Source: Oscillospiraceae bacterium
GTDB taxonomy: Bacteria; Bacillota_A; Clostridia; Oscillospirales; Oscillospiraceae
DNA length: 61,360 bases
Direction of reading: 5' to 3'
Assembly (NCBI GenBank): GCA_017398105.1
Contig: JAFQHF010000070.1
Location: forward strand, 1-61,360
The stretch's first letter is position 1, and each line of letters begins with the position of its first letter. This document shows, one piece after another, positions 50,230 to 59,215 of this stretch. The notes below the pieces were generated by a model. The model was not told the origin of the DNA. It searched no databases and was given only the letters and a program-made list of their open reading frames with translations. A program made the translations under genes and the position numbers.

Positions 50230-50583
50230 TTATCGCATAAAGCGATTCGCGTTCTTTTTCTCATACGGTATTTCCCGCTCGGTTAGAGAAATTACCCTAA
50301 ATGGCCATTCGGGAACATTTTGGAGAATACCACGGTAAAGGCGGTCTTTCTTTACCACAATAACGGCATCGAATCTGCCTGCTTTCCACGCTTTTTGCAA
50401 TTTGGCAAGGCCAGGGCGTCCTAAATCAGAGCCGCTATAACCGCAGTCGGTGTAGCATCCTGTAATACGCATACCGTTGTTTTTGGCATACTGCTCAAGC
50501 TGCCTTTTCTGCTGTTCAATAGCAAACTGCCCATAGGCAACAGAGCCGTGGTCCACACGGCAATAGATTGCAACTTTGGCCAT
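50230..50583 (-). CDS. small resolvase-like protein lacking the catalytic serine
   Basis: 117 residues from the ATG at 50583. It follows the serine-resolvase pattern: KVAIYCRVDHGSVAYGQFAI, EQQKRQLEQYA, GYSGSDLGRPGL, FDAVIVVKKDRLYR. The usual YxRVS catalytic Ser is replaced by Asp (RVD), and no DNA-binding domain follows. It is probably not a recombinase by itself and may be an accessory or directionality-type partner of the large enzyme. Confidence 0.8.
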   Translation of the reverse strand: MAKVAIYCRVDHGSVAYGQFAIEQQKRQLEQYAKNNGMRITGCYTDCGYSGSDLGRPGLAKLQKAWKAGRFDAVIVVKKDRLYRGILQNVPEWPFRVISLTEREIPYEKKNANRFMR

Positions 50584-50675
50584 AAAAATGACCTCCTGAT
50601 ACGACAAAATCCGCACCTTAAATCAGGCACGGATTCTGAATTTTTCACTTTTCTGTATATATGTCTAAGGCTGAA

Positions 50676-50894
50676 TCAGACGGCAGTCGGCAGCTGCTCC
50701 ATAGGTTTTATAGTGCCTCCCCCCATTCCCATGACGGGGCGTTCTACGGTGTGACCCATAGCCAACGCAAGTATCATAATCCCTGTATCGTAATTCCCGG
50801 CCAATGCAGCCCTGCCAAGGCCGCTTGCAGTATAGATGTGGTTCGCTCCGTACCTGCCTATTTCACCTCCCCAGGCAAGTACCTCCCGGCGCAT
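50676..50894 (-). CDS. possible 72-aa protein, doubtful
   Basis: An open frame rich in Gly (GGEIGRYGANHIYTASGLGR, then ALAMGHTVERPVMGMGGG) between the resolvase-like gene and the HTH gene on the same strand. There is no ribosome binding site, and a stop codon directly precedes the ATG. It may be real within a polycistronic transcript, or chance. Confidence 0.3.
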   Translation of the reverse strand: MRREVLAWGGEIGRYGANHIYTASGLGRAALAGNYDTGIMILALAMGHTVERPVMGMGGGTIKPMEQLPTAV

Positions 50895-50969
50895 CTACTG
50901 CTGGCTCGTCACATACAGAATGTATCTGATTGCCCTATTCAGTTGTGGTAACGGCATATAGCCTGAGCC

Positions 50970-51024
50970 GGTTATCGGCCCGCACAAACGCACAGGATCT
51001 ATGCGCTTGTGCGGTATGATAACC
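50970..51024. repeat. large imperfect hairpin within the integrative element
   Basis: GGTTATC..CCGCACAA..GC and GC..TTGTGCGG..GATAACC form a stem of about 19 bp with small bulges around a GGATCTAT loop. It lies between the doubtful ORF and the HTH gene. Possible roles are an attenuator, a recombination site or a transfer origin hairpin. Confidence 0.5.
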
Positions 51025-51055
51025 GCAGGAAATGTGTCCCAAATTGGGACACATT

Positions 51056-51310
51056 TTAGTCCTCTATTGTTTCTCCGGGAGGGAGCTGCATCGGATCAAA
51101 GTTATACAGAATCTCATACGCAACTGCTGCCTCAATTCGTGATTTCATATAGGCATCCACAACATCATAAGTATTTCCGTATTCATCTACGGCTGGTCGT
51201 TTTGAGCATTGGGTAATCATTGGTTCGTAGTGTTTGATAATAGCATCCATGGCTCTTTTATCCCCGGCCTTGGCTGCAAGAATAGTATGATAGGGTATCA
51301 GCTTATTCAT
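51056..51310 (-). CDS. helix-turn-helix protein of conjugative-transposon type
   Basis: 84 residues, starting MNKLIPYHTILAAKAGDKRA then MDAIIKHYEPMI. It resembles the small HTH/sigma-domain proteins of Tn916-like elements. Its start overlaps the end of the sigma-like gene by 8 bases. A GTGTCCCAA/TTGGGACAC hairpin (about 51033-51053) follows its stop and may terminate it. Confidence 0.8.
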   Translation of the reverse strand: MNKLIPYHTILAAKAGDKRAMDAIIKHYEPMITQCSKRPAVDEYGNTYDVVDAYMKSRIEAAVAYEILYNFDPMQLPPGETIED

Positions 51311-51731
51311 CATCCTGTTCCTCCATCATTTTTCTCAAGCGACCCAGTGCTGCCAGTCGGCGGTACTTTGCGGTAGTGTTGTCGATCTGAAGAACTTTGC
51401 CAACCTCAACATCATTTAGGTTAAGGTAATAGTACAGCAGGATAACGTCCCTGCGTTGAGGTGTAAGTTTTTGCAGGAGTTCCCCAAATTCCGGATCGTA
51501 CACATGAATAACATAACCCCGGACAGTATAGGCTCTGCGGTACAGGCGGTATGTATCTGTAACATTGGCTCGTCTACCTATTTCGGCAGGGGTCATATCT
51601 GATAAGGACACTTCTCGCTCCGCCTGTCTGGAATACTCCCTAAGAATGTCGATGCGCTTGGTCTTAATGACGGTTTTTGTGAATGAATCGAAGGTCTGCT
51701 CCATGTATGTATTAAACTGTTTTCTAGTCAT
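51303..51731 (-). CDS. sigma-70-like protein of conjugative-transposon type
   Basis: 142 residues from the ATG at 51731 after GAGAGGTGTAGAA. The C-terminal region 4-like helix-turn-helix is visible (LTPQRRDVILLYYYLNLNDV, EVGKVLQIDNTTAKYR). Such proteins are regulators in Tn916/Tn1549-type elements. First gene of the leftward module that ends with the recombinase. Confidence 0.82.
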   Translation of the reverse strand: MTRKQFNTYMEQTFDSFTKTVIKTKRIDILREYSRQAEREVSLSDMTPAEIGRRANVTDTYRLYRRAYTVRGYVIHVYDPEFGELLQKLTPQRRDVILLYYYLNLNDVEVGKVLQIDNTTAKYRRLAALGRLRKMMEEQDDE

Positions 51732-51857
51732 TTCTACACCTCTCTTTCGGTATTTGTATATATCACGATCAGAAAGGGGCAAAATTGGGAAAAACCTTCA
51801 AAACTTCTGAAAAGAAGTGCAAAAACAATATATCTCAGCAAATTTCGCAGAAATAGC

Positions 51858-51993
51858 GTAGGAGGCTACCTATTAGTTGAGTAGCCGACCTCTCACATCA
51901 CCGTGCGTACGGTTCCGTGCACGGCGGTTCAATCGCATAAGCGCAAAGACTCGCACCGGGCAAGGATACTGTAGTATCCTGCCTGTGCGAGTC
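51858..51993 (-). mobile_element. 3' remnant of a group II intron RNA
   Basis: The minus strand carries a domain V-like hairpin (GAACCGCCGTGCACGG / CCGTACGCACGGTG), then GTGAGAGG and a domain VI-like hairpin (TCGGCTACTCAACTAATAGG, TAGCCTCCTAC), the usual 3' end of bacterial group II introns. A further stem GACTCGCAC...GTGCGAGTC (51948-51993) lies upstream and may be a shrunken domain IV. No reverse transcriptase and no 5' GTGYG end are recognised in 51994-52403. Confidence 0.6.
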
Positions 51994-52109
51994 GTTTGTT
52001 TGTTATTGAGCGTTAACTCTGGACTTCCACTTACATTCCAGTAGGCTTTGATGTAATCCCATTTATGGGCGTAGCACCTTGGAATACTTTATTGCAAAAT
52101 CACCACATT

Positions 52110-52152
52110 AAAAATAGGCACAGGAAGGGAAGTTGCTAAACCTTCCTGTGCC
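52110..52152 (-). terminator. terminator downstream of mgtC genes
   Basis: A perfect 12-bp stem GGCACAGGAAGG / CCTTCCTGTGCC followed on the minus strand by TATTTTTA. It lies 250 bases after the last mgtC stop. The stretch between (52153-52403) holds only a 7-codon ORF (52359-52382, MALALEN) with a GAGGTG site, of unclear meaning. Confidence 0.75.
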
Positions 52153-52403
52153 CATAGAGGAGGAGACAAGCAGATATGCTTTCTCTCTGCTTGCCGGAGG
52201 AAGTCAAATTATGTGTAATGACTTTTCATCGATACTTTGTTTAATGTGCATACCATCAATGGTGCCAACTCGCATTTGGTTATTCCCGCACTTTTTGAGT
52301 TAACCGCGTAAAAATAATGCACAATTTAGGACTAAATCGTCTATTGTTAATACCTATTTTAATTTTCCAACGCCAAGGCCATGCCACCTCAATTCCCCCT
52401 TAA

Positions 52404-53096
52404 TTATAGTTCTTCAATCAAGTGTAATCCATTTACTTCAGTTAAGCACGATTCGATATCGTTAGTTTCTTTATGCTTTTTGATGCGTGTATAGAATATG
52501 GCGCTTGCATTGTGTTTTTCACTTTCTTCCGCGCGGGTTATTTCCATATTCAACACTCGAATATCATTTTCTTTGAAAATAGACAATATCGTTTCCAAGC
52601 ACTCCTTGTCAGAGTACTCTATGTAGTAGATCCTTTCACGAGCACTATTCAAAAGTTTATATTCCAGTTTTACAAAAAACAGTTCCGCAGAAAGAACCAA
52701 TATAGTAACAAAAATGCCGCCTTCCAAATAGCCAGCGCCGATTGTGAGTCCTACAATTGCTGATGCCCATAATCCAGCAGCGGTTGTCAATCCTTTGACG
52801 CGCTGCTGTTTGGTTACAATGATCGTACCGGCACCAATAAAACCGATGCCAGCAATAACCTGTGCGCCTAATCTTGCCATATCTGTATAATATCCCATGC
52901 AAAGGTATAGATATTGGCTTGTCAGAGTGGTCATTGCGGCACCCATGCAGATCAAAATGTGTGTTCGAAATCCTGCCGGTCTACGTTTGTACTCTCTTTC
53001 GATTCCGATAATTCCACCACAAAACATTGCACACAGCATTCGGACAGTCACAGAAAATAACGTCATATCCCTAACATTATTTAATATCTCTAACAA
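52404..53096 (-). CDS. mgtC: MgtC/SapB family membrane protein
   Basis: 230 residues, probably starting at a TTG at 53096 because it has an AAGGAG site at good spacing. The first ATG in frame is ten codons later without one. Four to five helices in 1-140 with the MgtC signatures GGIIGIEREYKRRPAGFRTH, AGIGFIGAGTI and VKGLTTAAGLWASAIVG, then a C-terminal ACT-like domain. MgtC proteins help growth at low magnesium. Second of two tandem copies. Confidence 0.9.
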   Translation of the reverse strand: MLEILNNVRDMTLFSVTVRMLCAMFCGGIIGIEREYKRRPAGFRTHILICMGAAMTTLTSQYLYLCMGYYTDMARLGAQVIAGIGFIGAGTIIVTKQQRVKGLTTAAGLWASAIVGLTIGAGYLEGGIFVTILVLSAELFFVKLEYKLLNSARERIYYIEYSDKECLETILSIFKENDIRVLNMEITRAEESEKHNASAIFYTRIKKHKETNDIESCLTEVNGLHLIEEL

Positions 53097-53111
53097 TGTT
53101 ACTCTCCTTCA

Positions 53112-53933
53112 TCAAATTTCCTTGATTACGCTGATACATTCCAGCTTTGATAATGCTGCTACGACTTTGGTGTGAGGTTGCTGCTTAGATAAACGCACAG
53201 ATAATACCGCATTGGGTTTTTTATCCTGTGATTTTTTACCACGCTCAATATCTACTTCATATATTTGTATATTCAATGCTTTTAGGCAACCAATCACTTC
53301 ATTGATGCCCTCTAAGGCAAAAAGTTCAACATAAAGGTTCATATTTCTTGCTGTTTCAATGAGAAATGCCTCAACCTTAGGCAGGAGACGCATGACTGTC
53401 ATTATAAGGAAAAAAGCAAGAAATGCACATTCGTAAAAACTTGCACCAATTACAAGTCCCATACAAGCAGACGCCCAAAGGCTTGCTGCTGTTGTTAATC
53501 CTTTAATTTGCTGTCGCCCTGTTATTAGTATAGATCCTGCGCCCAAAAAGCCAACGCCGTTAATAACTTGTGCAGCAAAACGTGTGATGTCTGTTTTTGT
53601 CCCCACCATATTCGCTTGACTTAACCAGTGCGTTTCTATCATGTTGAGTTCGTACTGGCCCAGGATCATTGTGAGTGTTGCACCCAAGCATACCACCATA
53701 TAGGTGCGAAATCCGGCAGGACGGTTTTTTCTTCCCCGCTCCAGACCTATGGCCCCGCCCAAAATGATAGCAAGGAACAATCTCAAAACAACTGACTCTA
53801 TACTCAAATGCCGCAGATTTGGTACTTGTTCAACCAGTGTCTTTATGCTCAGCTCTCCAAGATTAGAAAAAAAAGAAACAAGAAAATATTCACATTCTAC
53901 AAGGATGCTATAGATTTCAGATAAGGTTTCCAA
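53112..53933 (-). CDS. mgtC: MgtC/SapB family membrane protein, longer paralogue
   Basis: 273 residues with the same signatures (GGAIGLERGRKNRPAGFRTY, GVGFLGAGSILI, IKGLTTAASLWASACMGL). It has a longer N-terminus and a C-terminal domain about 75 residues long. It lies 15 bases before the shorter copy, so they form one operon. Tandem but clearly diverged, so the duplication is old. Confidence 0.9.
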   Translation of the reverse strand: METLSEIYSILVECEYFLVSFFSNLGELSIKTLVEQVPNLRHLSIESVVLRLFLAIILGGAIGLERGRKNRPAGFRTYMVVCLGATLTMILGQYELNMIETHWLSQANMVGTKTDITRFAAQVINGVGFLGAGSILITGRQQIKGLTTAASLWASACMGLVIGASFYECAFLAFFLIMTVMRLLPKVEAFLIETARNMNLYVELFALEGINEVIGCLKALNIQIYEVDIERGKKSQDKKPNAVLSVRLSKQQPHTKVVAALSKLECISVIKEI

Positions 53934-53972
53934 TCAGATTTTGCCTCCTTTAGAATTTATAACGGTAATTTC

Positions 53973-54010
53973 CAACGGGAACACTCGGTTGAGTGTTCCC
54001 GTTGTTTTTT
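53973..54010. terminator. hairpin between PHP gene and mgtC operon
   Basis: A perfect 14-bp stem CAACGGGAACACTC / GAGTGTTCCCGTTG with a T run on the plus side. It lies directly after the PHP gene stop and probably ends the TRAP-PHP transcript. Confidence 0.75.
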
Positions 54011-54017
54011 GCTTCAG

Positions 54018-54953
54018 TTAAAAGAAGTAGGGATTCGTCCAGGCTGTGTTGCCGCTTTCATCGATACACTCAATGCGGATGTATTTCTCTCCGCCTTTCA
54101 GAGAGTAAGCGATTTCCGTCAGCGTTTGACCTTCCTCAGCGTAGTAACTACCGCCGCGAGTTGGGTAGGTCGTCACATGGATCTCCTTACAGGGGCTGCA
54201 ACGGAAATAGATGACATTCTCTTCTCTGCCCCAATCCTGAATCTCAGGCCCTTGAGACAGATAATATTCACCCTTTTGCATGGCTTCCAGAATAGACGAA
54301 GCAGTGCGTTCCTCAGATCGGACCATGATCCAACCACCAAAGCGGTCGCTCTTGGCAGTCTTTCCGTGGGTATCGTCGCAGGCGATACCCCAGACTTTTC
54401 GACCACTTTCCAACAGAAGATCCCAGTAAAGGTCTGCCCGTCCAGCGTGCATCAGCCGCTCACAGCCGGTATTGAACACCTCGATGGCATGATACCCCTT
54501 TAGATCCAACACCTCATCCGGGGTCATCCGACTCCACTGCGGATGCGCCAGAACAGTAAATTGACCTTCGGCAACCATCTCGTCCACTAACTGCTGGTTG
54601 GAGATCTCACAGACCTCGTATTTTCGCTCCTTCCGGGGCTGGAAATCCGGATCACTAGAGAACAGACCTTCTTCCGAGGGGAACAGACCAACCACATGGA
54701 TACACTTTGTATTCTTTTCGTGATGCCGAACATCACGTTCCCAGCCAGGGATTAGCAAAATATTCGTATCTCCCGCAAAAGCTTTGGCATTAACAACCAT
54801 ATTATGGTCGGTGATAGAGAAAAAGTCATAGTTCTGGGCACAGTAATCACGAATTTGCTGATCCGGAGGACACAGACCATCGGTTTGCGTGGTGTGGGAA
54901 TGGATATTTCCCTTCAGCCAGGTTCCGGTAGCAGGGAAAAATGAACGGTACAT
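54018..54953 (-). CDS. PHP-domain phosphoesterase-like protein
   Basis: 311 residues. The PHP metal motifs are present: GNIHSHTTQTDG (HxH), FFSITDHNMV, LAHPQWSRM and CDDTHGKTAKSD. No signal peptide. A metal-dependent hydrolase, possibly on a phosphate ester or an imported organic acid. It lies 16 bases after the TRAP permease and is probably the last gene of that operon. Confidence 0.85.
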   Translation of the reverse strand: MYRSFFPATGTWLKGNIHSHTTQTDGLCPPDQQIRDYCAQNYDFFSITDHNMVVNAKAFAGDTNILLIPGWERDVRHHEKNTKCIHVVGLFPSEEGLFSSDPDFQPRKERKYEVCEISNQQLVDEMVAEGQFTVLAHPQWSRMTPDEVLDLKGYHAIEVFNTGCERLMHAGRADLYWDLLLESGRKVWGIACDDTHGKTAKSDRFGGWIMVRSEERTASSILEAMQKGEYYLSQGPEIQDWGREENVIYFRCSPCKEIHVTTYPTRGGSYYAEEGQTLTEIAYSLKGGEKYIRIECIDESGNTAWTNPYFF

Positions 54954-54969
54954 TCAAACACCCGCCTTT

Positions 54970-56862
54970 TTAGTTCTCAATTTTCTCAACAGTCTTAGCA
55001 ACGGGGGGCTTACGCCAACCCAGCAGCAGGGCAACAGCACCGATACCCAGGCCGATAAGGCTGGGCAAATAGTCGGGCAGCAGCAACAGAACGCCGCCGA
55101 CAATGCACAGGCCGCGGAGGAAAATACCGATCTTGTCGCGCATGTAACCAACGGTGCAGAAGTTGATGAGGAAAACACCGGCCAGACCGGTAGCGGTGGC
55201 AAACAGGATATCAATCAGGTTGCCATCCATCAGCAGGGCGGGGTTGTAGGTGAAGGTATAGGGAATAATGAAGATCGGCAAAGCGATCATACAGCAAAGA
55301 ACAGCTGATTTGAACCAGTTGGACTTCGCCAGGCCGGAAGCCATGAACACGGCAACACACACGGGAGGCGTGATAGCGGACAGGCAGGCATAGTAGAACA
55401 CGAACAGGTGAGCAGCCAGAGGGGAGATGCCCAACTTGATCAGCGCAGGGGACAGAACGGAAGCACCCAGAACATAAGCTGCGGTGGTGGGCAGACCCAT
55501 ACCCAGCAGGATGCACACGAACATGGAGCAGACCAGGCACAGGAACATGCTGTTCTGTCCCAGAGCCACGATGATGCTGGACAGCTTGGTTGCAAAGCCG
55601 GTCAGGGAGATCAGGGCGATAACGACCTGGGAGCCAGCCAGAATGCCGCACATCTCGACAATGCTGGAGGTGCCTCTGGTGCAGGTTCCGAAGCAGATAT
55701 CCACGGTCTTCTTGGCGGTCTCCTTGATGTTACGGGTCTCATAGAGGAAACAGCAGGCAAAGACCAACAGAGCCAGCAGGGTTGCCCAGAAAGCACCCAT
55801 GGTGACGGTGTAGCCCCGGAGCAGGAAGAACATAAATACGGCCAGAGGTACCAGAATGGTGATGTAAGCGGTGGGCTTGATGAAAGGCTTCTCATCGCTG
55901 CCCTTGATATTATCTCGCAGGGATACCAGATGGATTCCGACAAAGGCGCTGCCGTAGAACAGAACAGCAGGAATAATGGCAGCCTGAGCAATATCCAGAT
56001 AGTTCATGCCGATCAGCTGGGCCATTATGAAGGCACCAGCGCCCATAATGGGGGGCATGATCTGGCCGCCGGTGGAGGCCACGGACTCGATTGTGGCAGC
56101 CCACTCGTTGGAATAGCCAGCCCGTTTCATAGAGGGGATGGTGAACACGCCGGTGGCAACAACGTTACCCATGGCAGAGCCGGAAATCATGCCAAACAGG
56201 CCGGAGGCGATAACGGAGATCTTGCCAGAGCCACCGACGGAACGACCAGCAATACGCTGGCCCATCTTGATAAAGGTCTCGGCACCACCGGTACCGGCCA
56301 GAATAGCGCTGAAAATACTGAACATAGCCAGCATACCGGCAGACAGACCCAGCATAGTGCCCCAGATACCGGTACCGTTGTGGTACAGGGTCTGGAAGAT
56401 CTTATTAAAGGAGAAGTTCTGATGTCTCCAGACACCGGGGAATATCTCGCCGAAGTAGGCATAGATCAGGAAGACGATGCCCAGGACGGGGAAGGTCCAG
56501 CCAACGCTGCGGCGGCTGGCTTCCAGGATCAGGACCACCAGGATAACTGCGAAGATTTTGTCCGCGGTGGAGATCCACTGCAGGGGCTGGTAGACGATGG
56601 TTTCGTAAATAGTGGTGACATAAATGCAGCAGGCTGCGGAAAGAACCGCGAACAGGATATCGTACCAGGGTACGCGGTCCAGGTCCTTACCCTTACGCAT
56701 GGGCTTCATAATGAAGACCAGGGTCAGAACGAAAGCCAGGTGAACGGATCTCTGGATGATGTCAGAGAACATACGAACACCGGTAGTGTACAGCTGGAAC
56801 AGAATCAAAGCAACGGACAGAACTTTGATTAAAATATTCCAGAAACCGGTTAATTTTCTCAT
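54970..56862 (-). CDS. TRAP transporter fused permease, TAXI type
   Basis: 630 residues with many membrane helices. The fused small and large permease layout is seen: an N-terminal four-helix part with YVTTIYETIVYQPLQWISTA, then the DctM-like part with SGSAMGNVVATGVFTIPSMK, QIMPPIMGAGAFIMAQLIG and MGLPTTAAYVLGASVLSPAL. It works with the binding protein encoded just upstream to import an unknown organic acid using an ion gradient. Confidence 0.93.
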   Translation of the reverse strand: MRKLTGFWNILIKVLSVALILFQLYTTGVRMFSDIIQRSVHLAFVLTLVFIMKPMRKGKDLDRVPWYDILFAVLSAACCIYVTTIYETIVYQPLQWISTADKIFAVILVVLILEASRRSVGWTFPVLGIVFLIYAYFGEIFPGVWRHQNFSFNKIFQTLYHNGTGIWGTMLGLSAGMLAMFSIFSAILAGTGGAETFIKMGQRIAGRSVGGSGKISVIASGLFGMISGSAMGNVVATGVFTIPSMKRAGYSNEWAATIESVASTGGQIMPPIMGAGAFIMAQLIGMNYLDIAQAAIIPAVLFYGSAFVGIHLVSLRDNIKGSDEKPFIKPTAYITILVPLAVFMFFLLRGYTVTMGAFWATLLALLVFACCFLYETRNIKETAKKTVDICFGTCTRGTSSIVEMCGILAGSQVVIALISLTGFATKLSSIIVALGQNSMFLCLVCSMFVCILLGMGLPTTAAYVLGASVLSPALIKLGISPLAAHLFVFYYACLSAITPPVCVAVFMASGLAKSNWFKSAVLCCMIALPIFIIPYTFTYNPALLMDGNLIDILFATATGLAGVFLINFCTVGYMRDKIGIFLRGLCIVGGVLLLLPDYLPSLIGLGIGAVALLLGWRKPPVAKTVEKIEN

Positions 56863-56967
56863 AATAGTCTCCTACCTTTGAAAAAATGGTTCTGAATCGG
56901 CAATTCCGGGGGAAAATCCCCCCGGAATGCTTAAAACTCACTATTTTTGCACAATCTTTACCGGTTA

Positions 56968-58029
56968 TTAGCCGACAGGAACGTACTCAGCGGGAATCAG
57001 CTCAGCGGGAACCTCGTAGCCCAGCTCGGTCAGGTACTGAACGGTACCGGCGTGCAGAGGGGTCTTGGCAGCCTGCAGAGTCATCTCGGGAATGTTGTTG
57101 TTGGCGCCGTTGGTATAAGCGGTCTTCCAAATGTCAGCATGGTCTTCCCACATGCACTTCCACATCTTGTAGACCAGCTCCTGAGAGAAGCTCATGTCGA
57201 CCTGGATGCCCTGATAGGTGCAAAGGGTCTGGATCTCGTAGTCAATGCCTTCGTACTTGCCAGCGGGAACAGTTCCGGTGGTGACGGAGGGAATAGCCTC
57301 CAGAACGGTGGCCAGCTGCTCATCGGTATAGTTGATTAGCTCCACGGGACGGTTGGTATTAGCCTGAACGATGTAGCTGTCGGGAGCGGAACCGGTCTTG
57401 ACGCCACCAACAATCTGACGGTTTGCGTAAGCGTCGCCGGCATCAGCCTGTGCAGCTTCAAAGTAGTTGGGATGGATGTCCAGAGCGTCCAGAGCAGCGT
57501 GCATAACAACAGCAGCAGCGGTGCCGGTGCCGCCGGGGTTAAAGTCTTTACCGTCCAGCTCTTCCAGAGAAGAGATGCCGGTGTCCTCAGCGACGAAGAC
57601 CTGGATGGGGGTGGACTCATAGTACCACAGGATACGCACATCGGTGAAAGGATCACCCTCGAAGGTGGTGCCGGTACCGGTGTAGCTCTCATAGTCGGTG
57701 TTGGAAATGGAGTTAGCGATAGCAACTTCGCCAACGCGCAGCTCCTGGGTGTTGGCAACGTTACCGCCGGACTCAGCAACAGTGATGTCCAGCTCGGGCA
57801 GGTTGCTCAGACACTCGCCCAGAGAGACGCAGTAGGGGAACAGACCAGAGCTGGCTGCAACAGCAGACAGGGTCAGGTAACGGGTCTCGACCTTCTCTCC
57901 AGCAGCGGGGGCTTCAGCACCTTTTGTAGCAACAGGAGCCTCTGCAGAGGGAGCAGAGCTGGAGCCGCAGGCAGTCATGCTAATCACCATAGCGATGGTC
58001 ATCAGAATGGCTAAGATCTTCTTTTTCAT
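56968..58029 (-). CDS. TAXI family TRAP solute-binding lipoprotein
   Basis: 353 residues from the ATG at 58029. Lipoprotein signal KKKILAILMTIAMVISMTAC with lipobox Cys near residue 21, then a Ser/Ala-rich linker and the TAXI binding domain (TLSAVAASSGLFPYCVSLGE, DGKDFNPGGTGTAAAV). It captures the substrate outside the membrane for the permease at 54970. An ATTCCGGGGG/CCCCCCGGAAT hairpin at 56903-56928 between the two genes could adjust permease expression. Confidence 0.92.
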   Translation of the reverse strand: MKKKILAILMTIAMVISMTACGSSSAPSAEAPVATKGAEAPAAGEKVETRYLTLSAVAASSGLFPYCVSLGECLSNLPELDITVAESGGNVANTQELRVGEVAIANSISNTDYESYTGTGTTFEGDPFTDVRILWYYESTPIQVFVAEDTGISSLEELDGKDFNPGGTGTAAAVVMHAALDALDIHPNYFEAAQADAGDAYANRQIVGGVKTGSAPDSYIVQANTNRPVELINYTDEQLATVLEAIPSVTTGTVPAGKYEGIDYEIQTLCTYQGIQVDMSFSQELVYKMWKCMWEDHADIWKTAYTNGANNNIPEMTLQAAKTPLHAGTVQYLTELGYEVPAELIPAEYVPVG

Positions 58030-58083
58030 TATTGGGCCTTCTTTCTTATTAATTTTTGCCAAGACTTTGCTTGGTTTATAAAA

Positions 58084-58148
58084 ATAAGTTATTTTCCTGT
58101 TTCACTCCCTTATACAAAAAGTTTAAGTCAAAAAGAAGAATAACTTAT
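58084..58148. promoter_or_regulatory. two ATAANTTAT boxes upstream of TRAP operon
   Basis: ATAAGTTAT at 58084-58092 and ATAACTTAT at 58140-58148 share a palindromic form with the LysR-type site at 58208. They lie between the lysR gene and the TRAP operon and are candidate activation sites. Confidence 0.45.
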
Positions 58149-58207
58149 TTTCTGTTATTTTATACCAAAGTGTTGCGTTTTGTCTAATATTGTTATAGAA
58201 TATATTT

Positions 58208-58222
58208 ATAAGCAAAACTTAT
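58208..58222. promoter_or_regulatory. LysR-type T-N11-A box
   Basis: ATAAGCAAAACTTAT contains T-N11-A with 5-base inverted arms (ATAAG/CTTAT). It lies 18 bases before the lysR start, the usual position for autoregulation. Confidence 0.55.
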
Positions 58223-58239
58223 GAAAAGAGGCTTCAAAT

Positions 58240-59166
58240 ATGAATATTCGTTCTTTTCAATATTTTGTTACAATATCAGAAAAACCGACACTTTCGGCTG
58301 CAGCAGATGCACTATACATTAGCCAGCCTGCGCTGAGTCAGCAAATTAGAAAAATTGAGGAAGAAGTTGGCGCTGAATTGTTCATTAGAAAAGGTCATAC
58401 AATGACCTTAACCCCAGCGGGAGAAGCCTTTTTGCTGTGTTCGCGTCGTATTCTGCAGTTCTATGTAGCTATGCAACGCGAAGTCAAAATGCTGAGTGTC
58501 GCAGAAAAAGACACTGTACATATGGGAATATCTCCCTTTTACAGTCAACATTATTTACCGAGGATATTGCCGCCTTTTTTGCAGCAGCATCCTCAGATCA
58601 ATGTTGACATTGTGGAAGAAAACTCCGTCAATCTTGAAAACAAATTGCTGAAAGGCGAGCTGGATTTTTGCGCACTTCCTCTATATCCCAAAAACGAGCT
58701 GTTGGAGTATGAAACAATTTATCACGAGAAAATACTTCTGGCAGTTCCAAAGAATCACCCAATTAACTCCGGATATCCAACAGACGCTTTACAGACTAAG
58801 AATTACCCTTCCATAGATCTTGCGTTGATGAAAAACGAACCATTTATTGGTCTGAAGAAAATCCAGAAATTTTCAGCAATCGGTCTGCGGTTATGTGAAG
58901 AAGCCGGATTTGTGCCCCGCACGATTTGCGAAACAATGAACTGGGAAACTGTACATTTGATGATTGCATCTGGTCTTGGCGTTGGATTTGTTCCAGAAAT
59001 TATGATTGGAAGCATCGTAGATCCCGAAATCTGTCCATGCTATTATCAGCTATCTTCCGCTCCAGTTTACAGAGACTATGCTCTAGTACACCGCCCGGGT
59101 GCTATTCTTTCTGAGGCTACAAACATTCTTCAGGACAGCCTGCGCGAGTTCTTCCGTGAAGTATGA
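58240..59166 (+). CDS. LysR family transcriptional regulator
   Basis: 308 residues. The N-terminal winged helix is clear (FQYFVTISEKPTLSAAADAL, QPALSQQIRKIEEEVGAELF), with a C-terminal ligand-binding domain of normal length. It is divergent from the TAXI-TRAP operon and probably controls it in response to the imported compound. Confidence 0.93.
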   Translation: MNIRSFQYFVTISEKPTLSAAADALYISQPALSQQIRKIEEEVGAELFIRKGHTMTLTPAGEAFLLCSRRILQFYVAMQREVKMLSVAEKDTVHMGISPFYSQHYLPRILPPFLQQHPQINVDIVEENSVNLENKLLKGELDFCALPLYPKNELLEYETIYHEKILLAVPKNHPINSGYPTDALQTKNYPSIDLALMKNEPFIGLKKIQKFSAIGLRLCEEAGFVPRTICETMNWETVHLMIASGLGVGFVPEIMIGSIVDPEICPCYYQLSSAPVYRDYALVHRPGAILSEATNILQDSLREFFREV

Positions 59167-59215
59167 ATATAAAAAGGTTGCAGAAGCACCAGTATGCTCC
59201 TGCAATCTTTTTATG

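Noticed and set aside
55408..56832. A 474-codon plus-strand frame opposite the TRAP permease
   Set aside because: Shadow of the permease. Composition is that of reverse-complemented membrane-protein codons.
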